Positions 44,598-53,707 are shown, counted from the first letter of the stretch. The stretch: 64,000 nucleotides of DNA from Desmonostoc muscorum LEGE 12446 (GCF_015207005.2 NZ_JADEXS020000001.1:4464001-4528000), one strand, 5' to 3'. Numbers and translations: made by a program. The notes: generated by a model from the sequence alone, not told the origin.

Positions 44598-45095
44598 TGG
44601 CTAATATTTCCTGGTATTTTGGGCGTGGATTACAGACAATTCGTAGGGTAGCACTGCTATGCGCCCCTACCATGTATCTCATTCAAATCAAAATCGCCAT
44701 AGTTTTTTAAAGTAGCATTTTGTTGGTAATTTTGCTGGCAGAGAATTGCAAAAATGCTGAGATTTGGAGTTACAGAAGCAAGGTTGTTGTAAACATCGCC
44801 AAATTTGCTCAAATCTGATAACATCGAATCACCACTGTGGAGTGGCATAGTCTACCATTGAAAGAGCTAATCAGCATCTACGTTAAATTGACAGAGAGCT
44901 ACACGCTGTATGCAAAGTTATCCTGATTAGCAGCGCCGGAAAATTGAATTGGTTTTTGTCAAAACTGGCTGCAAAATATTAAGTCATTAGTCATTTGCAA
45001 AGGAAAAATGACAGGTGACAAATTTTTAACATTTGCTCCTCATCACGACACACAGCTTAATTAATCGCTTCAAGTACTGAATTCGGAGATAAATA
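44598..45095. other. 498-bp gene-free stretch with a palindromic element
   Basis: A copy of the dispersed palindrome at about 44631-44703 (cgtagggtagcactgctatg). A 63-codon frame crosses it on the minus strand and is not convincing. The region before 45096 is the promoter of the BON lipoprotein. Confidence 0.5.
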
Positions 45096-45566
45096 ATGAA
45101 AAAACTAATTCCATTTCTAGTTAGTGGCATTCTGGTATTTGGTGCTGTTGGTTGCCAAGACGCTACTAAAACTGGTTCCGAAACTCCTAGCACTACCAAT
45201 GAAGCGTCTCAAGCACCAGCAACACCGGCTTCCGAAACAAATCCAAGTGTTGATAAAATTCTTAAAGTTCCAGCACAACCAACCATTGTTCCACCACTGA
45301 CTACAGACACTAAAGTTAAAACCGATTCCCTAAAAACCGCAGGAACAAAAGCTGAAATTGATTTAAAAACTGAAGTTAGTAAAAAGTTGAATCAAGGCTT
45401 ACCAGGGAATAAGTTACAAGTTGAAAACAAAGAGGCTGAAATTATTCTCAAAGGCACAGCGGCTTCTGTAGAAGAACTCAAAAAAGCTGAAACCTTGGCT
45501 AAGGAAGTTCAAGGTGTGAAAACGGTGAAGGTAGAAGCAAAAATTGAAGCTGTAAAAAAGCCATAG
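45096..45566 (+). CDS. BON-domain lipoprotein
   Basis: A 156-aa lipoprotein with lipobox FGAVGC (Cys20), a Thr/Pro/Ala-rich linker (about 21-75) and a BON domain (about 88-150) with the usual pattern LKTEVSKKLNQGLPGNKLQ ... LKGTAASVEELKKAETLAKE. BON domains bind phospholipids and help maintain envelopes under stress (OsmY/HbpS-like). The gene has a good ribosome site (GGAG) and ends near a copy of the dispersed palindrome (45598-45674) that may serve as terminator. Confidence 0.85.
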   Translation: MKKLIPFLVSGILVFGAVGCQDATKTGSETPSTTNEASQAPATPASETNPSVDKILKVPAQPTIVPPLTTDTKVKTDSLKTAGTKAEIDLKTEVSKKLNQGLPGNKLQVENKEAEIILKGTAASVEELKKAETLAKEVQGVKTVKVEAKIEAVKKP

Positions 45567-45983
45567 GGCATTAACCGTTAGGGTGCCGAATGTGGGCTGT
45601 AAGGGCACGGCACTGCCGTGCCCCTACACCTTGCGATATGATGTTGTACTGCATCTGAATGGGAACCGCTATAGTAAGCATTTATTAGCAATATTTTTAA
45701 GAACTTTATTTAAACTTCATGTTTTGACTAGATTTAATAAGCAAAATCTGCAATTACTTACTCAAAATGCCATTTGACTTACTCAAAATGCCATTTGACT
45801 TTCTGATTTTGGTGTTTTCCGCAAGTAAAATCAGCTTTGACTTTCTCAAACCCCAGTTTGCTTTCTGATTTTGGTGTTTTCCGCAAGTAAAATCAGCTTT
45901 GACTTTCTCAAAACAAGCTTTGACTTTCTCAAACCCCAGTTTGCTTTCTCAGATTGTAAAGGAGTGAGTACAGATCATTGTAG
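45567..45983. other. 417-bp repeat region
   Basis: Contains a palindromic element copy (45598-45674), a 21-bp array (45758-45960), and the left half of a palindromic element that was cut by the IS1634-type insertion (45961-45983). Confidence 0.7.
45758..45960. repeat. 21-bp tandem array, about nine units of several types
   Basis: Units of about 21 bp are arranged head to tail. Two near-identical ones read ttactcaaaatgccatttga; others read tttctcaaaccccagtttgc, tttctgattttggtgttttc and gcaagtaaaatcagctttga. The type order repeats partly, so it looks like a higher-order repeat. Confidence 0.85.
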
Positions 45984-48221
45984 CCCACCTTCCGCACCCT
46001 AACTGTCACACATCAACAAAAAGCTGACAGAGTAGTACATAAAAACTAAGTTGGATTCAAGATTCCAGAGATTAAATGAGAATAAATAGTATTAAGTCTC
46101 TTGATTGGCGAGAAGAGGAAATTTTGTGACGAAGAGAGAAAAAAGGAAAACCTTCATCGTGAAAAAAATTAATTGATAACAAAAAGATGAATGAGAGAAT
46201 TGCAACAGAAGTCGTGGAGAATACTGTTGTGATTTTGAATACCAAAGACATTGAAATTCAGAACATAGACCATTTAGCGATAGTAGCAGGAATCATAGAT
46301 GCGATAGGATTAGTAGAAACAATAAATGAATTAATAGGAGAGGAAAAAGGAGAAAAAGTCAGTCCTGGTCATGTAGTCAAAGCCATGATATTCAACGGCT
46401 TAGGATTTGTATCAAAGCCACTATATATGTTTCCCCAATATTTTGAAACAATAGCTTGTGAGCATTTAATAGGACCAGGAGTAAAGCCAGAGTATCTCAA
46501 TGATGATAAACTGGGGAGAGTCATGGATAAACTATTTATAAAAGGACTAGATACAACATTTTTGAAAGTTGCCTTAAATGCAGTCAGAAAATTTAAAGTA
46601 TCCCTGTTATCATCACACTTGGATTCATCATCAATGCACGTACATGGTGAATACAATACCAGCTTACCAGAAGTAATATTTGAGAATCAAAAAGTAGGAA
46701 ACAACCAAGAACTAGAAGAATTAACAGTAAAATCACCAAAAGAAATTACCATCACCTACGGTTATTCCCGTGACCACAGACCAGATTTAAAACAATTTAT
46801 CATAGAACTAATATGTTCAGGGGATGGAGACATACCAATATTTTTGAAATTAGCATCGGTAAATCAAGCAGATTCATCATGCTTTGGTCAAATAGCAGTT
46901 GAGTATCAAAAACAAATAGAAGTTAACAGTCTGATAGTTGCAGATTGCGCTTTATATACAGAATCGAATCTGAAATTGATGTCAGAATTGCGCTGGTTGT
47001 GTCGAGTACCTTTAAGTTTAAAATCAGCCCAATTATTGATATCAACATTACCAGAATCGGAATTTATTGACAGTAACTTGCCAGGATACAAATTTGCTTT
47101 AAAAACAGTCACTTATGCAGGAATAGACCAAAGATGGTTGGTAGTGCAAAGCCAAGATAGAAGGTTTGCGGATCTGCGTAAGCTCTCACAGAAAATAACT
47201 AAAGCAGAATCAAAAGCACTTCTGGAATTGAAAAAATTATCATCAGATAAATTTGCTTGTGAAGCTGATGCTATCAAAGCATTATCAAAACTATCAAAAC
47301 AATTTAAATATCACCAAATTCAGGAGAGTAAAGTTACGGAAATCATCTCTAATAAAAAAGCTAATCAAGTAGGCGCATCTTACCAAATTTCTGCCACATT
47401 ATCTAAGAATGAAGATAAAATTAATACAGAAATTCTGAGTGCAGGGCGTTTTATTATTGCCACAAATGTTTTAGAGTCAAGTGAACTTAGTGAGGATTTA
47501 ATGCTGAGTGAATATAAAGCCCAGCAGTCCTGTGAGAGGGGATTTGGTTTTCTTAAAGACCCATTATTTTTTGCCGATAGTATTTTCCTCAAAAGCCCTG
47601 AGAGAATAGAGTCGTTAGGAATGATTATGGGTTTATGTTTGCTGGTCTATACATTGGCTCAACGTCAAATCAGAGCCGCACTCAGAGAGTCTAAATTAAC
47701 TATTAAAAATCAATTGGGTAAAGCAACTGACTGCCCTACTTTGCGTTGGATATTTCAGCGTTTACAGTGTATTCATTTAGTTGAATTTCACAATGAAAAA
47801 CACGTCTCTAATTGGACTCCAGATAGGGATTTTATCTTGAATCTCTTACCAGATGATTGCCTCCGTTACTATCAATTAGTCACATAATTCTTATCTCTAT
47901 TAATTTAATATAAATCGGACAAGCAGCTAACCGCTTTGATTAATAGCTCTAATTTCCTATGCCAAAAATCTAGTTTTGTTACTTCAATTCATTATTCTAA
48001 TTTATGATTTCAGCGTTGAACGTCTTCATCTATTTATCTCATCCGAATCTATCTGCCATTAGTTCTTATTGCTCCTTATTGACAATAGATTTTGATGCCA
48101 TTTGTGGTGATTCATGGCTGCTCAAATCCCTTTTTTGTCTAAATATGTCTGTTTTTATTCTTGCTTGCCTTTTTTCTCTCAGTAATTTCCGTTTGTGACA
48201 CTTGGGGGTGCGGAAGATGGG
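45984..48221 (+). mobile_element. IS1634-family insertion sequence (about 2.24 kb)
   Basis: The terminal inverted repeats (CCCACCTTCCGCACCC at the left; CCCATCTTCCGCACCC on the complement of the right end) extend about 28 bp with few mismatches. A 6-bp target duplication TTGTAG flanks the element exactly (45978-45983 and 48222-48227). Joining the flanks restores a copy of the dispersed palindrome (…cattgtag|ggaacatggctg…), so the element jumped into a repeat. Confidence 0.9.
46187..47887 (+). CDS. IS1634-family transposase (DUF4277 N-terminus)
   Basis: A 566-aa transposase with the DUF4277 N-terminal domain (about 1-115, with HLAIVAGIIDAIGLVETINE) and a DDE core: LSSHLDSSSMHVHGEY (first Asp), GYSRDHRPDLKQ (characteristic), IVADCALYTESN (second Asp), and the acidic third position in the C-terminal helix region (ESLGMIMGLCLLVYTLAQRQ and YKAQQSCERGFGFLKDP). 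It lies within the inverted repeats of the IS. The frame is intact, so the element could still move. Confidence 0.9.
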   Translation: MNERIATEVVENTVVILNTKDIEIQNIDHLAIVAGIIDAIGLVETINELIGEEKGEKVSPGHVVKAMIFNGLGFVSKPLYMFPQYFETIACEHLIGPGVKPEYLNDDKLGRVMDKLFIKGLDTTFLKVALNAVRKFKVSLLSSHLDSSSMHVHGEYNTSLPEVIFENQKVGNNQELEELTVKSPKEITITYGYSRDHRPDLKQFIIELICSGDGDIPIFLKLASVNQADSSCFGQIAVEYQKQIEVNSLIVADCALYTESNLKLMSELRWLCRVPLSLKSAQLLISTLPESEFIDSNLPGYKFALKTVTYAGIDQRWLVVQSQDRRFADLRKLSQKITKAESKALLELKKLSSDKFACEADAIKALSKLSKQFKYHQIQESKVTEIISNKKANQVGASYQISATLSKNEDKINTEILSAGRFIIATNVLESSELSEDLMLSEYKAQQSCERGFGFLKDPLFFADSIFLKSPERIESLGMIMGLCLLVYTLAQRQIRAALRESKLTIKNQLGKATDCPTLRWIFQRLQCIHLVEFHNEKHVSNWTPDRDFILNLLPDDCLRYYQLVT

Positions 48222-48282
48222 TTGTAGGGAACATGGCTGTGCCCCTACCTGTGTACTTAATTTACCTGAAAAAGGTTGTATA

Positions 48283-48474
48283 CTAAGATAGTGGTAAATT
48301 AACAATTTGGTTTTGATATTCGCCATCAAAAGATGCTTGGGAAATTATACTTAATTGATTAATAATCTGGCCGATAGTTAAGTTATCATTCAAAATAAAA
48401 ATACCTGGTATATTACGCCCTTGGGGAATATGCTCAACTAAATGTACAGGCATAGTTCTGCGATTATTTGTTAT
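48283..48474 (-). pseudogene. C-terminal fragment of a DUF5615 (PIN-like) protein
   Basis: The minus-strand frame ITNNRRTMPVHLVEHIPQGR, then NIPGIFILNDNLTIGQIINQ, is the C-terminal half of DUF5615 proteins, a PIN-like putative toxin family. The N-terminal half with the first catalytic acidic residues is absent and is replaced directly by the DUF433 remnant upstream. Confidence 0.75.
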
Positions 48475-48587
48475 GGAGTTCGAGCGCGGTGGATGGAATC
48501 ATAAAGTATGGTTTCAATTCCTACTCTCGTACCTTTGAGTCGAATATCATCGGGACGTTGAAAATCAAAGTAATCTTCTAGTTGCAT
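48471..48587 (-). pseudogene. N-terminal fragment of a DUF433 antitoxin-like protein
   Basis: From ATG 48587 the frame gives MQLEDYFDFQRPDDIRLKGT and RVGIETILYDSIHRARTP, the first half of a DUF433 helix-turn-helix protein, and then a TAA created at the junction with the DUF5615 remnant. DUF433-DUF5615 pairs are a proposed toxin-antitoxin module. The internal part of both genes has been deleted. Confidence 0.75.
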
Positions 48588-48784
48588 AACTTACCAGATG
48601 GTTTATCTACTCCACACTAAAATCTTACCAATTTGGGATTTTAGATTTTCTTCTCCCTCCTCTGCGTTCTCTTTTGCCTCGTGTGGTTCGATAATCCTAA
48701 ATTCTCCCCTCTACCCTCTTGCGGATCTTGAATTAGTTGATACACTTGTTCTTCAATAGCCATTAGCCTAGTTAACCAGCGCCT

Positions 48785-51700
48785 ATGGTGCATATCAAGC
48801 GCGTGGAACTTACCAACTTCAAATCCTTCGGCGGTACTACCTCAGTCCCTTTGCTGCCGGGGTGTACTGTCATATCTGGGCCAAATGGTTCGGGTAAATC
48901 AAATATTCTCGATGCGCTGCTGTTTTGTTTGGGACTCGCTAGTTCTAAGGGAATGCGAGCCGATCGCTTGCCGGATTTGGTGAATAATACTCAAACGGCT
49001 AAGGGACGGGCTGCGATTGAGGCTAGTGTGACGGTGACGTTTGATTTGTCGGATGAGGTGTCACGCAGAGGCGCAGAGGCGCAGAGGGAGGAAGAGGAGG
49101 AAGCAGGGGAAGCAGGGGAAGAGGGGGAAGAAAATCTAAAATCCAAAATCCAAAATCTAAAATCGCCAGAGTGGAGTGTCACTAGGAAGTTGCGGGTGAC
49201 TCATCAGGGGAGTTATACGTCGAATTACTTTATCAATGGTGTAAGTTGTACGCTGACGGAGTTGCATGAGCAATTAAATAATCTGCGGGTTTATCCTGAA
49301 GGGTACAACGTGGTGTTGCAGGGGGATGTCACCAGTATTATTTCCATGAATGCGCGGGAGAGGCGGGAAATTATTGATGAGTTGGCTGGGGTGGCGGCGT
49401 TCGATCGCAAGATTAATCAAGCGAAGTCTACTTTGGATGAGGTGAAGGAGAAGGAAGATAGCTGTCGGATTATTGAGACGGAATTAACTGCACAACGCGA
49501 TCGCCTTTCTCAAGATCGTGCTAAGGCTGAGAAGTATCAAAAACTCCGCACGGAATTTCTCGCCAAGCAATCTTGGGAAGCTGTTTTATCATGGCGTTCC
49601 CTGCAAGCACACCAAGAAAAGTTGGTTGGTGAAATTCAAAATGGCGATCGCAATTCTACTGAACTCAATACCGAACTCACAACTTTAAATTCGGAAATCG
49701 TCCAAAAAACTGCTGAACTTGAAGAACTCAACGCCCATGTCAAGGCTTTGGGAGAAGAGGAACTTTTGGCGGTACAATCTACCCTCGCTACCCAAGAGGC
49801 GGAACGCAAACAATTATTGCGTCAACAAACAGAATTACAAACAACTTCCCAAGAAACTGCCAAGCGTCTAGCCCAAACTCAGCAAGAAATTCAACAACAC
49901 CACCATACCCTCCAACAAATTGCCGAAACCCAACTTGTAGAGACGCGATTCATCGCGTCTTCCCAACACCAAAGAAATGAAGCCCAACAAGCTTTAGAAA
50001 CCTCCCGCCAAGCCGCCGCCGAAATCGCCTCAGCTTCAGAAGCGTGGGTGCAGCAACAAACGGCGTATAACCGTCAAATTGAAACTTTGCTGCAAACTCT
50101 CGAACCCCAACGCACCGAACAAGCACAACTCAGGGAACGCAATAACCAGTTACAGCAACTCATCCAAGAACAAACTCAACTAATTGAACGCGATGAACCC
50201 GAATTAGCTGCAAAACAAGCTGAATGTAGTCGAGTTGAAACGGAATTTAATGCTTCTAGCGAACCCATCCAAAATTTAGCTCAAAATCTCTCCGCCACAG
50301 AACAAGAATTGCAAATTCAGCAAGAAACCCAAAAACGGTTACTTTTTGAACAACGAGAAAAACAACGCCAGTTAGATAAATTAGAAGCCCAGGCGCAAGC
50401 ACAACAAGAAGTCCAAGGCACCCAAGCCAGTAAGGTGATTTTACAATCAGGAATGCCCGGTGTTTGCGGCTTAGTTGTCCAATTAGGACGAGTAGAACCC
50501 CGGTATCAGCTAGCTTTGGAAATCTCCGCTGGTGGACGCTTAGGACATATTGTGGTGGAAGATGACAGCATTGCCGCAGCGGGTATTGAATTGCTCAAAC
50601 AAAAACGTGCTGGGAGGGCGACTTTTTTACCGCTAAATAAAATTTCTGCACCGAAATTTACTCAAGATGCAACCCTGCGTTTTGCTAGCGGCTTCGTAAA
50701 CTATGCTGTAAATTTAGTTGATTGCGATCGCCGTTACAAAGATGTCTTCAGCTACGTCTTCGGTAACACGGTGGTGTTTGCAACTCTGGAACAGGCGCGG
50801 AAAAATTTAGGACTCTACCGCATCGTTACCTTAGACGGGGAATTATTGGAAACCAGCGGTGCAATGACTGGTGGAAGCAACACTCAACGTTCGGCGTTGC
50901 GTTTTGGTACCGGTGAAGCAGCGGAATCTGATGAAGTTATTGGTTTAAAAAATCGTTTGGTGGACATTGAACGAGTTTTAGAGCGTTGTACAGAAGCGAT
51001 CGCCACTTTGTCAACCAAAACCAAACAATTGACGCAAGAATTAACAGAAACCCGACAGGCGCGGCGGGAACAGCAGTTGCAATTGGAACAGTTGCACAAA
51101 GATATTAAAAATTTAATAACGCAATTAGAGGGGACGCGATCGCAATTAGTCCAAAACACCGAAAAATTAGCCACAGCCCAATCTCGGTTATCAATTTTAG
51201 AGCGGGAATTACCGGGACAAGAAACTCAACTGCAACAATTGCGACATGCCTTAGCAGAATTAGAAGCCTCCCAAACTCCGAGTGAATGGCAACAAATCCA
51301 GGTAACCATTAAAATTCAAGAGCAACAATTACAACAACGCGAGACAGCCTTAAGAGAAGCCGAACAAAAATTAAAAAATTTAGAAAATCAACAACAACGC
51401 CTCCAAGAAAAAACCCAAGAAGCCGAAACCCGAATCACCGAATACGAAACCCAACAAACCTCTTGTAGAGACGCGATTCATCGCGTCTTGAGCCAAATCA
51501 CAACGTTAGACAACCAAATCACCCAAACCCGCCTCTCCTTGAATCAAATGGAGCAAAAACTGGGTGAACAAAAACAAAAACGCGACACCACAGAACAGCA
51601 AGTGCGATCGCAACTTTTGCGCCAACAACAATTAGAATGGGAAATCCAAAAACTCCAAGAAACCCAAGAAAAGCGGCGGGAAGAACTAGTTGCACTGCAA

Positions 51701-52426
51701 AGCCAGTTGCGTGATGTGGGAGCAGAATTACCGAATCCCCTGCCGGAAGTTCCAGATAAGGTAGACTTAGAAGAATTGCAGAAAGAATTGCGATCGCTCG
51801 CCAAACGCTTGCAGGCAATGGAACCTGTCAACATGCTGGCGTTGGAAGAATACGAACGCACCCAAAACCGCCTCCAAGAACTAACGCAAAAATTAGAAAC
51901 ACTAGAAGGGGAACGCACCGAATTACTTTTGCGGATTGAGAACTTTACCACATTGCGGCAACTCGCCTTTAAAGAAGCTTTCGATGCCGTCAATGAAAAC
52001 TTCCAATCAATCTTCGCCGTCCTTTCCGATGGTGACGGTTACCTACAACTGGAAAATCCCGAAGATCCATTTAGCAGCGGCCTGAATTTAGTTGCCCATC
52101 CCAAAGGTAAACCAGTACAGCGCCTAGCTTCCATGTCTGGTGGAGAAAAATCACTTACAGCCTTGAGCTTTATCTTTGCCCTGCAACGCTACCGCCCATC
52201 GCCATTTTACGCCTTTGACGAAGTAGATATGTTCTTGGATGGGGCAAACGTAGAGCGATTAGCTAGAATGATTAAACAACAGTCACAACAAGCGCAATTT
52301 ATAGTTGTTAGTTTGCGTCGTCCGATGATAGAATCAGCCGAACGCACAATTGGTGTTACTCAAGCACGAGGAGCTTACACTCAAGTTTTGGGGATTAAAT
52401 TACAATCATCCAATACATCTGCTTGA
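48785..52426 (+). CDS. smc: chromosome segregation ATPase SMC
   Basis: A 1213-aa SMC: Walker A GPNGSGKSN (32-40), long coiled coils, the hinge (about 550-670, with LQSGMPGVCGLVVQLGRVEP), the ABC signature SMSGGEKSLTALSF and Walker B FYAFDEVDMF near the C-terminus. It forms the condensin-like dimer that loops and orders the chromosome. Odd features: the head domain is split by a low-complexity insert (about residues 93-128, SRRGAEAQREEEEEAGEAGE and more) encoded by purine-rich repeat DNA (49060-49170); and the dispersed palindrome gtagagacgcgattcatcgc is found twice in the coiled-coil part, at 49937-49960 (VETRFIAS) and 51465-51488 (CRDAIHRVL), in two different frames. Confidence 0.96.
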   Translation: MVHIKRVELTNFKSFGGTTSVPLLPGCTVISGPNGSGKSNILDALLFCLGLASSKGMRADRLPDLVNNTQTAKGRAAIEASVTVTFDLSDEVSRRGAEAQREEEEEAGEAGEEGEENLKSKIQNLKSPEWSVTRKLRVTHQGSYTSNYFINGVSCTLTELHEQLNNLRVYPEGYNVVLQGDVTSIISMNARERREIIDELAGVAAFDRKINQAKSTLDEVKEKEDSCRIIETELTAQRDRLSQDRAKAEKYQKLRTEFLAKQSWEAVLSWRSLQAHQEKLVGEIQNGDRNSTELNTELTTLNSEIVQKTAELEELNAHVKALGEEELLAVQSTLATQEAERKQLLRQQTELQTTSQETAKRLAQTQQEIQQHHHTLQQIAETQLVETRFIASSQHQRNEAQQALETSRQAAAEIASASEAWVQQQTAYNRQIETLLQTLEPQRTEQAQLRERNNQLQQLIQEQTQLIERDEPELAAKQAECSRVETEFNASSEPIQNLAQNLSATEQELQIQQETQKRLLFEQREKQRQLDKLEAQAQAQQEVQGTQASKVILQSGMPGVCGLVVQLGRVEPRYQLALEISAGGRLGHIVVEDDSIAAAGIELLKQKRAGRATFLPLNKISAPKFTQDATLRFASGFVNYAVNLVDCDRRYKDVFSYVFGNTVVFATLEQARKNLGLYRIVTLDGELLETSGAMTGGSNTQRSALRFGTGEAAESDEVIGLKNRLVDIERVLERCTEAIATLSTKTKQLTQELTETRQARREQQLQLEQLHKDIKNLITQLEGTRSQLVQNTEKLATAQSRLSILERELPGQETQLQQLRHALAELEASQTPSEWQQIQVTIKIQEQQLQQRETALREAEQKLKNLENQQQRLQEKTQEAETRITEYETQQTSCRDAIHRVLSQITTLDNQITQTRLSLNQMEQKLGEQKQKRDTTEQQVRSQLLRQQQLEWEIQKLQETQEKRREELVALQSQLRDVGAELPNPLPEVPDKVDLEELQKELRSLAKRLQAMEPVNMLALEEYERTQNRLQELTQKLETLEGERTELLLRIENFTTLRQLAFKEAFDAVNENFQSIFAVLSDGDGYLQLENPEDPFSSGLNLVAHPKGKPVQRLASMSGGEKSLTALSFIFALQRYRPSPFYAFDEVDMFLDGANVERLARMIKQQSQQAQFIVVSLRRPMIESAERTIGVTQARGAYTQVLGIKLQSSNTSA

Positions 52427-52484
52427 GTTTTTGTTAATAATAGTGTATATACAAACCGGATTCGAGATCAGGACTCGGTATAGA

Positions 52485-53474
52485 ATGACCTCTGAACAAA
52501 TAATTAGGCGTTCCGACATATTAAATACCCAGGTAATTACCCGCGACAACGGCAAACGGCTAGGCATTGTCAGTCAAGTTTGGGTAGATATCGATCAGCG
52601 AGAGGTTGTGGCTCTTGGTTTGCGAGACAGCCTGATCTCTATTTCGGGCATACCGCGCTATATGTACCTCAACACCATCAACCAAATTGGTGATGTCATC
52701 TTAGTTGATAACGAAGATGTAATTGAAGATATCGAAGTTGAATCTCTCAGCAACCTAATCAACTGGGAAGTAATCACAGAAACAGGCGAAGTATTAGGCA
52801 AAGTTCGGGGCTTCAAATTCAACGGCGAAACAGGTAAACTTGATTCTATAGTTATTGCCTCATTAGGATTGCCCCAAATTCCCGACCAATTTTTGAGTAC
52901 TTACGAGTTCTCAGTGGATGAAATTGTCAGCACAGGCCCAAATCGGTTGATTGTGTTTGAGGGAGCCGAAGAACGGGTGAACCAGTTGACAGTCGGTTTA
53001 CTAGAGCGTTTGGGTATCGGCAAAGCACCGTGGGAGCGAGATGAAGAAGCAGAATACGGCTATACTCCACCACGCCAAGTTGCACCAAGCAATCAACTGC
53101 CAAGTGGAGTACCATTACAGCCACCCAAGGCTAGAGTCCGCGCCCCCGAACCTGTAGCCAGGGAAGAAGAATGGACAGAAGACTATGTGGAAGAAGTCAG
53201 GCCACAACGTCAAGTGATGAAGGCGCGGCAGTATGAGTCTATTCAATATGAAGAAGACGATGAAGAAGATAACTGGAGTGAAGCAACAGGTAGCGACAGA
53301 TATAAACAACCGCTAAAGCCTGAACCCCAGCCTTATACTAAGCCATACGCTGAAGATTACGATGATTATGACGACTTAGAAAGCGATGCTTGGGAAGATG
53401 CGCCAAAGCCAGTGAATATCCCCAAGAAAGTCAAAGAAAGACAGCCAGAATACGAAGAAGAAGGCGGATATTAA
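52485..53474 (+). CDS. PRC-barrel domain protein
   Basis: Read from ATG 52485 (329 aa); a longer frame back to 52350 overlaps smc and is rejected. Two PRC-barrel-like units occupy about residues 12-90 (GKRLGIVSQVWVDIDQREVV) and 92-165 (ETGEVLGKVRGFKFNGETGK). The C-terminal 150 residues are disordered, rich in Glu/Asp/Pro/Arg with repeated acidic clusters (YEEDDEEDNW). PRC barrels occur in photosynthetic reaction-centre H subunits and in RimM; cyanobacterial relatives are unknown in function. It is 58 bp after smc, perhaps cotranscribed. Confidence 0.85.
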   Translation: MTSEQIIRRSDILNTQVITRDNGKRLGIVSQVWVDIDQREVVALGLRDSLISISGIPRYMYLNTINQIGDVILVDNEDVIEDIEVESLSNLINWEVITETGEVLGKVRGFKFNGETGKLDSIVIASLGLPQIPDQFLSTYEFSVDEIVSTGPNRLIVFEGAEERVNQLTVGLLERLGIGKAPWERDEEAEYGYTPPRQVAPSNQLPSGVPLQPPKARVRAPEPVAREEEWTEDYVEEVRPQRQVMKARQYESIQYEEDDEEDNWSEATGSDRYKQPLKPEPQPYTKPYAEDYDDYDDLESDAWEDAPKPVNIPKKVKERQPEYEEEGGY

Positions 53475-53475
53475 G

Positions 53476-53537
53476 TAATTCGTAATTCGTAATTCGTAAT
53501 TCGTAATTCGTAATTCGTAATTCGTAATTCGTAATTC
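53476..53537. repeat. 7-bp tandem repeat, unit taattcg (eight copies and a partial)
   Basis: Eight perfect heptamers immediately after the stop codon of the PRC-barrel gene. Same unit, in another phase, as 7270-7297. Confidence 0.95.
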
Positions 53538-53571
53538 ACGTGGAAATTACGAAATATTTTAAAATTAATCT

Positions 53572-53609
53572 AGCCCTCTCCTTGTGAAGTAAGGAGAGGG
53601 CTAATTTTT
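53572..53609 (+). terminator. intrinsic terminator of smc/PRC-barrel unit
   Basis: A perfect 12-bp stem agccctctcctt (53572-53583) with aaggagagggct (53591-53602), 7-nt loop, then a T-run (aattttt). Confidence 0.9.
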
Positions 53610-53707
53610 GAGAAAACAGTGGGGTGCGTTAGCGACCCTGTTAATCAATTCTAAATTACTTTCTGTGTGGCAAATTCATATTTTCAGTAGACAACAGCGC
53701 CTGATAT

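Noticed and set aside
44657..44848. 63-codon minus-strand frame
   Set aside because: Its C-terminal part is translated palindromic repeat, and it has no neighbours or domain to support it.
48004..48198. 64-codon frame in the 3' part of the IS1634-type element
   Set aside because: Falls between transposase stop and right inverted repeat, with no family; likely non-coding IS end.
52350..52484. 45-codon N-terminal extension of the PRC-barrel protein
   Set aside because: It overlaps the end of smc in another frame; ATG 52485 gives the proper domain start.
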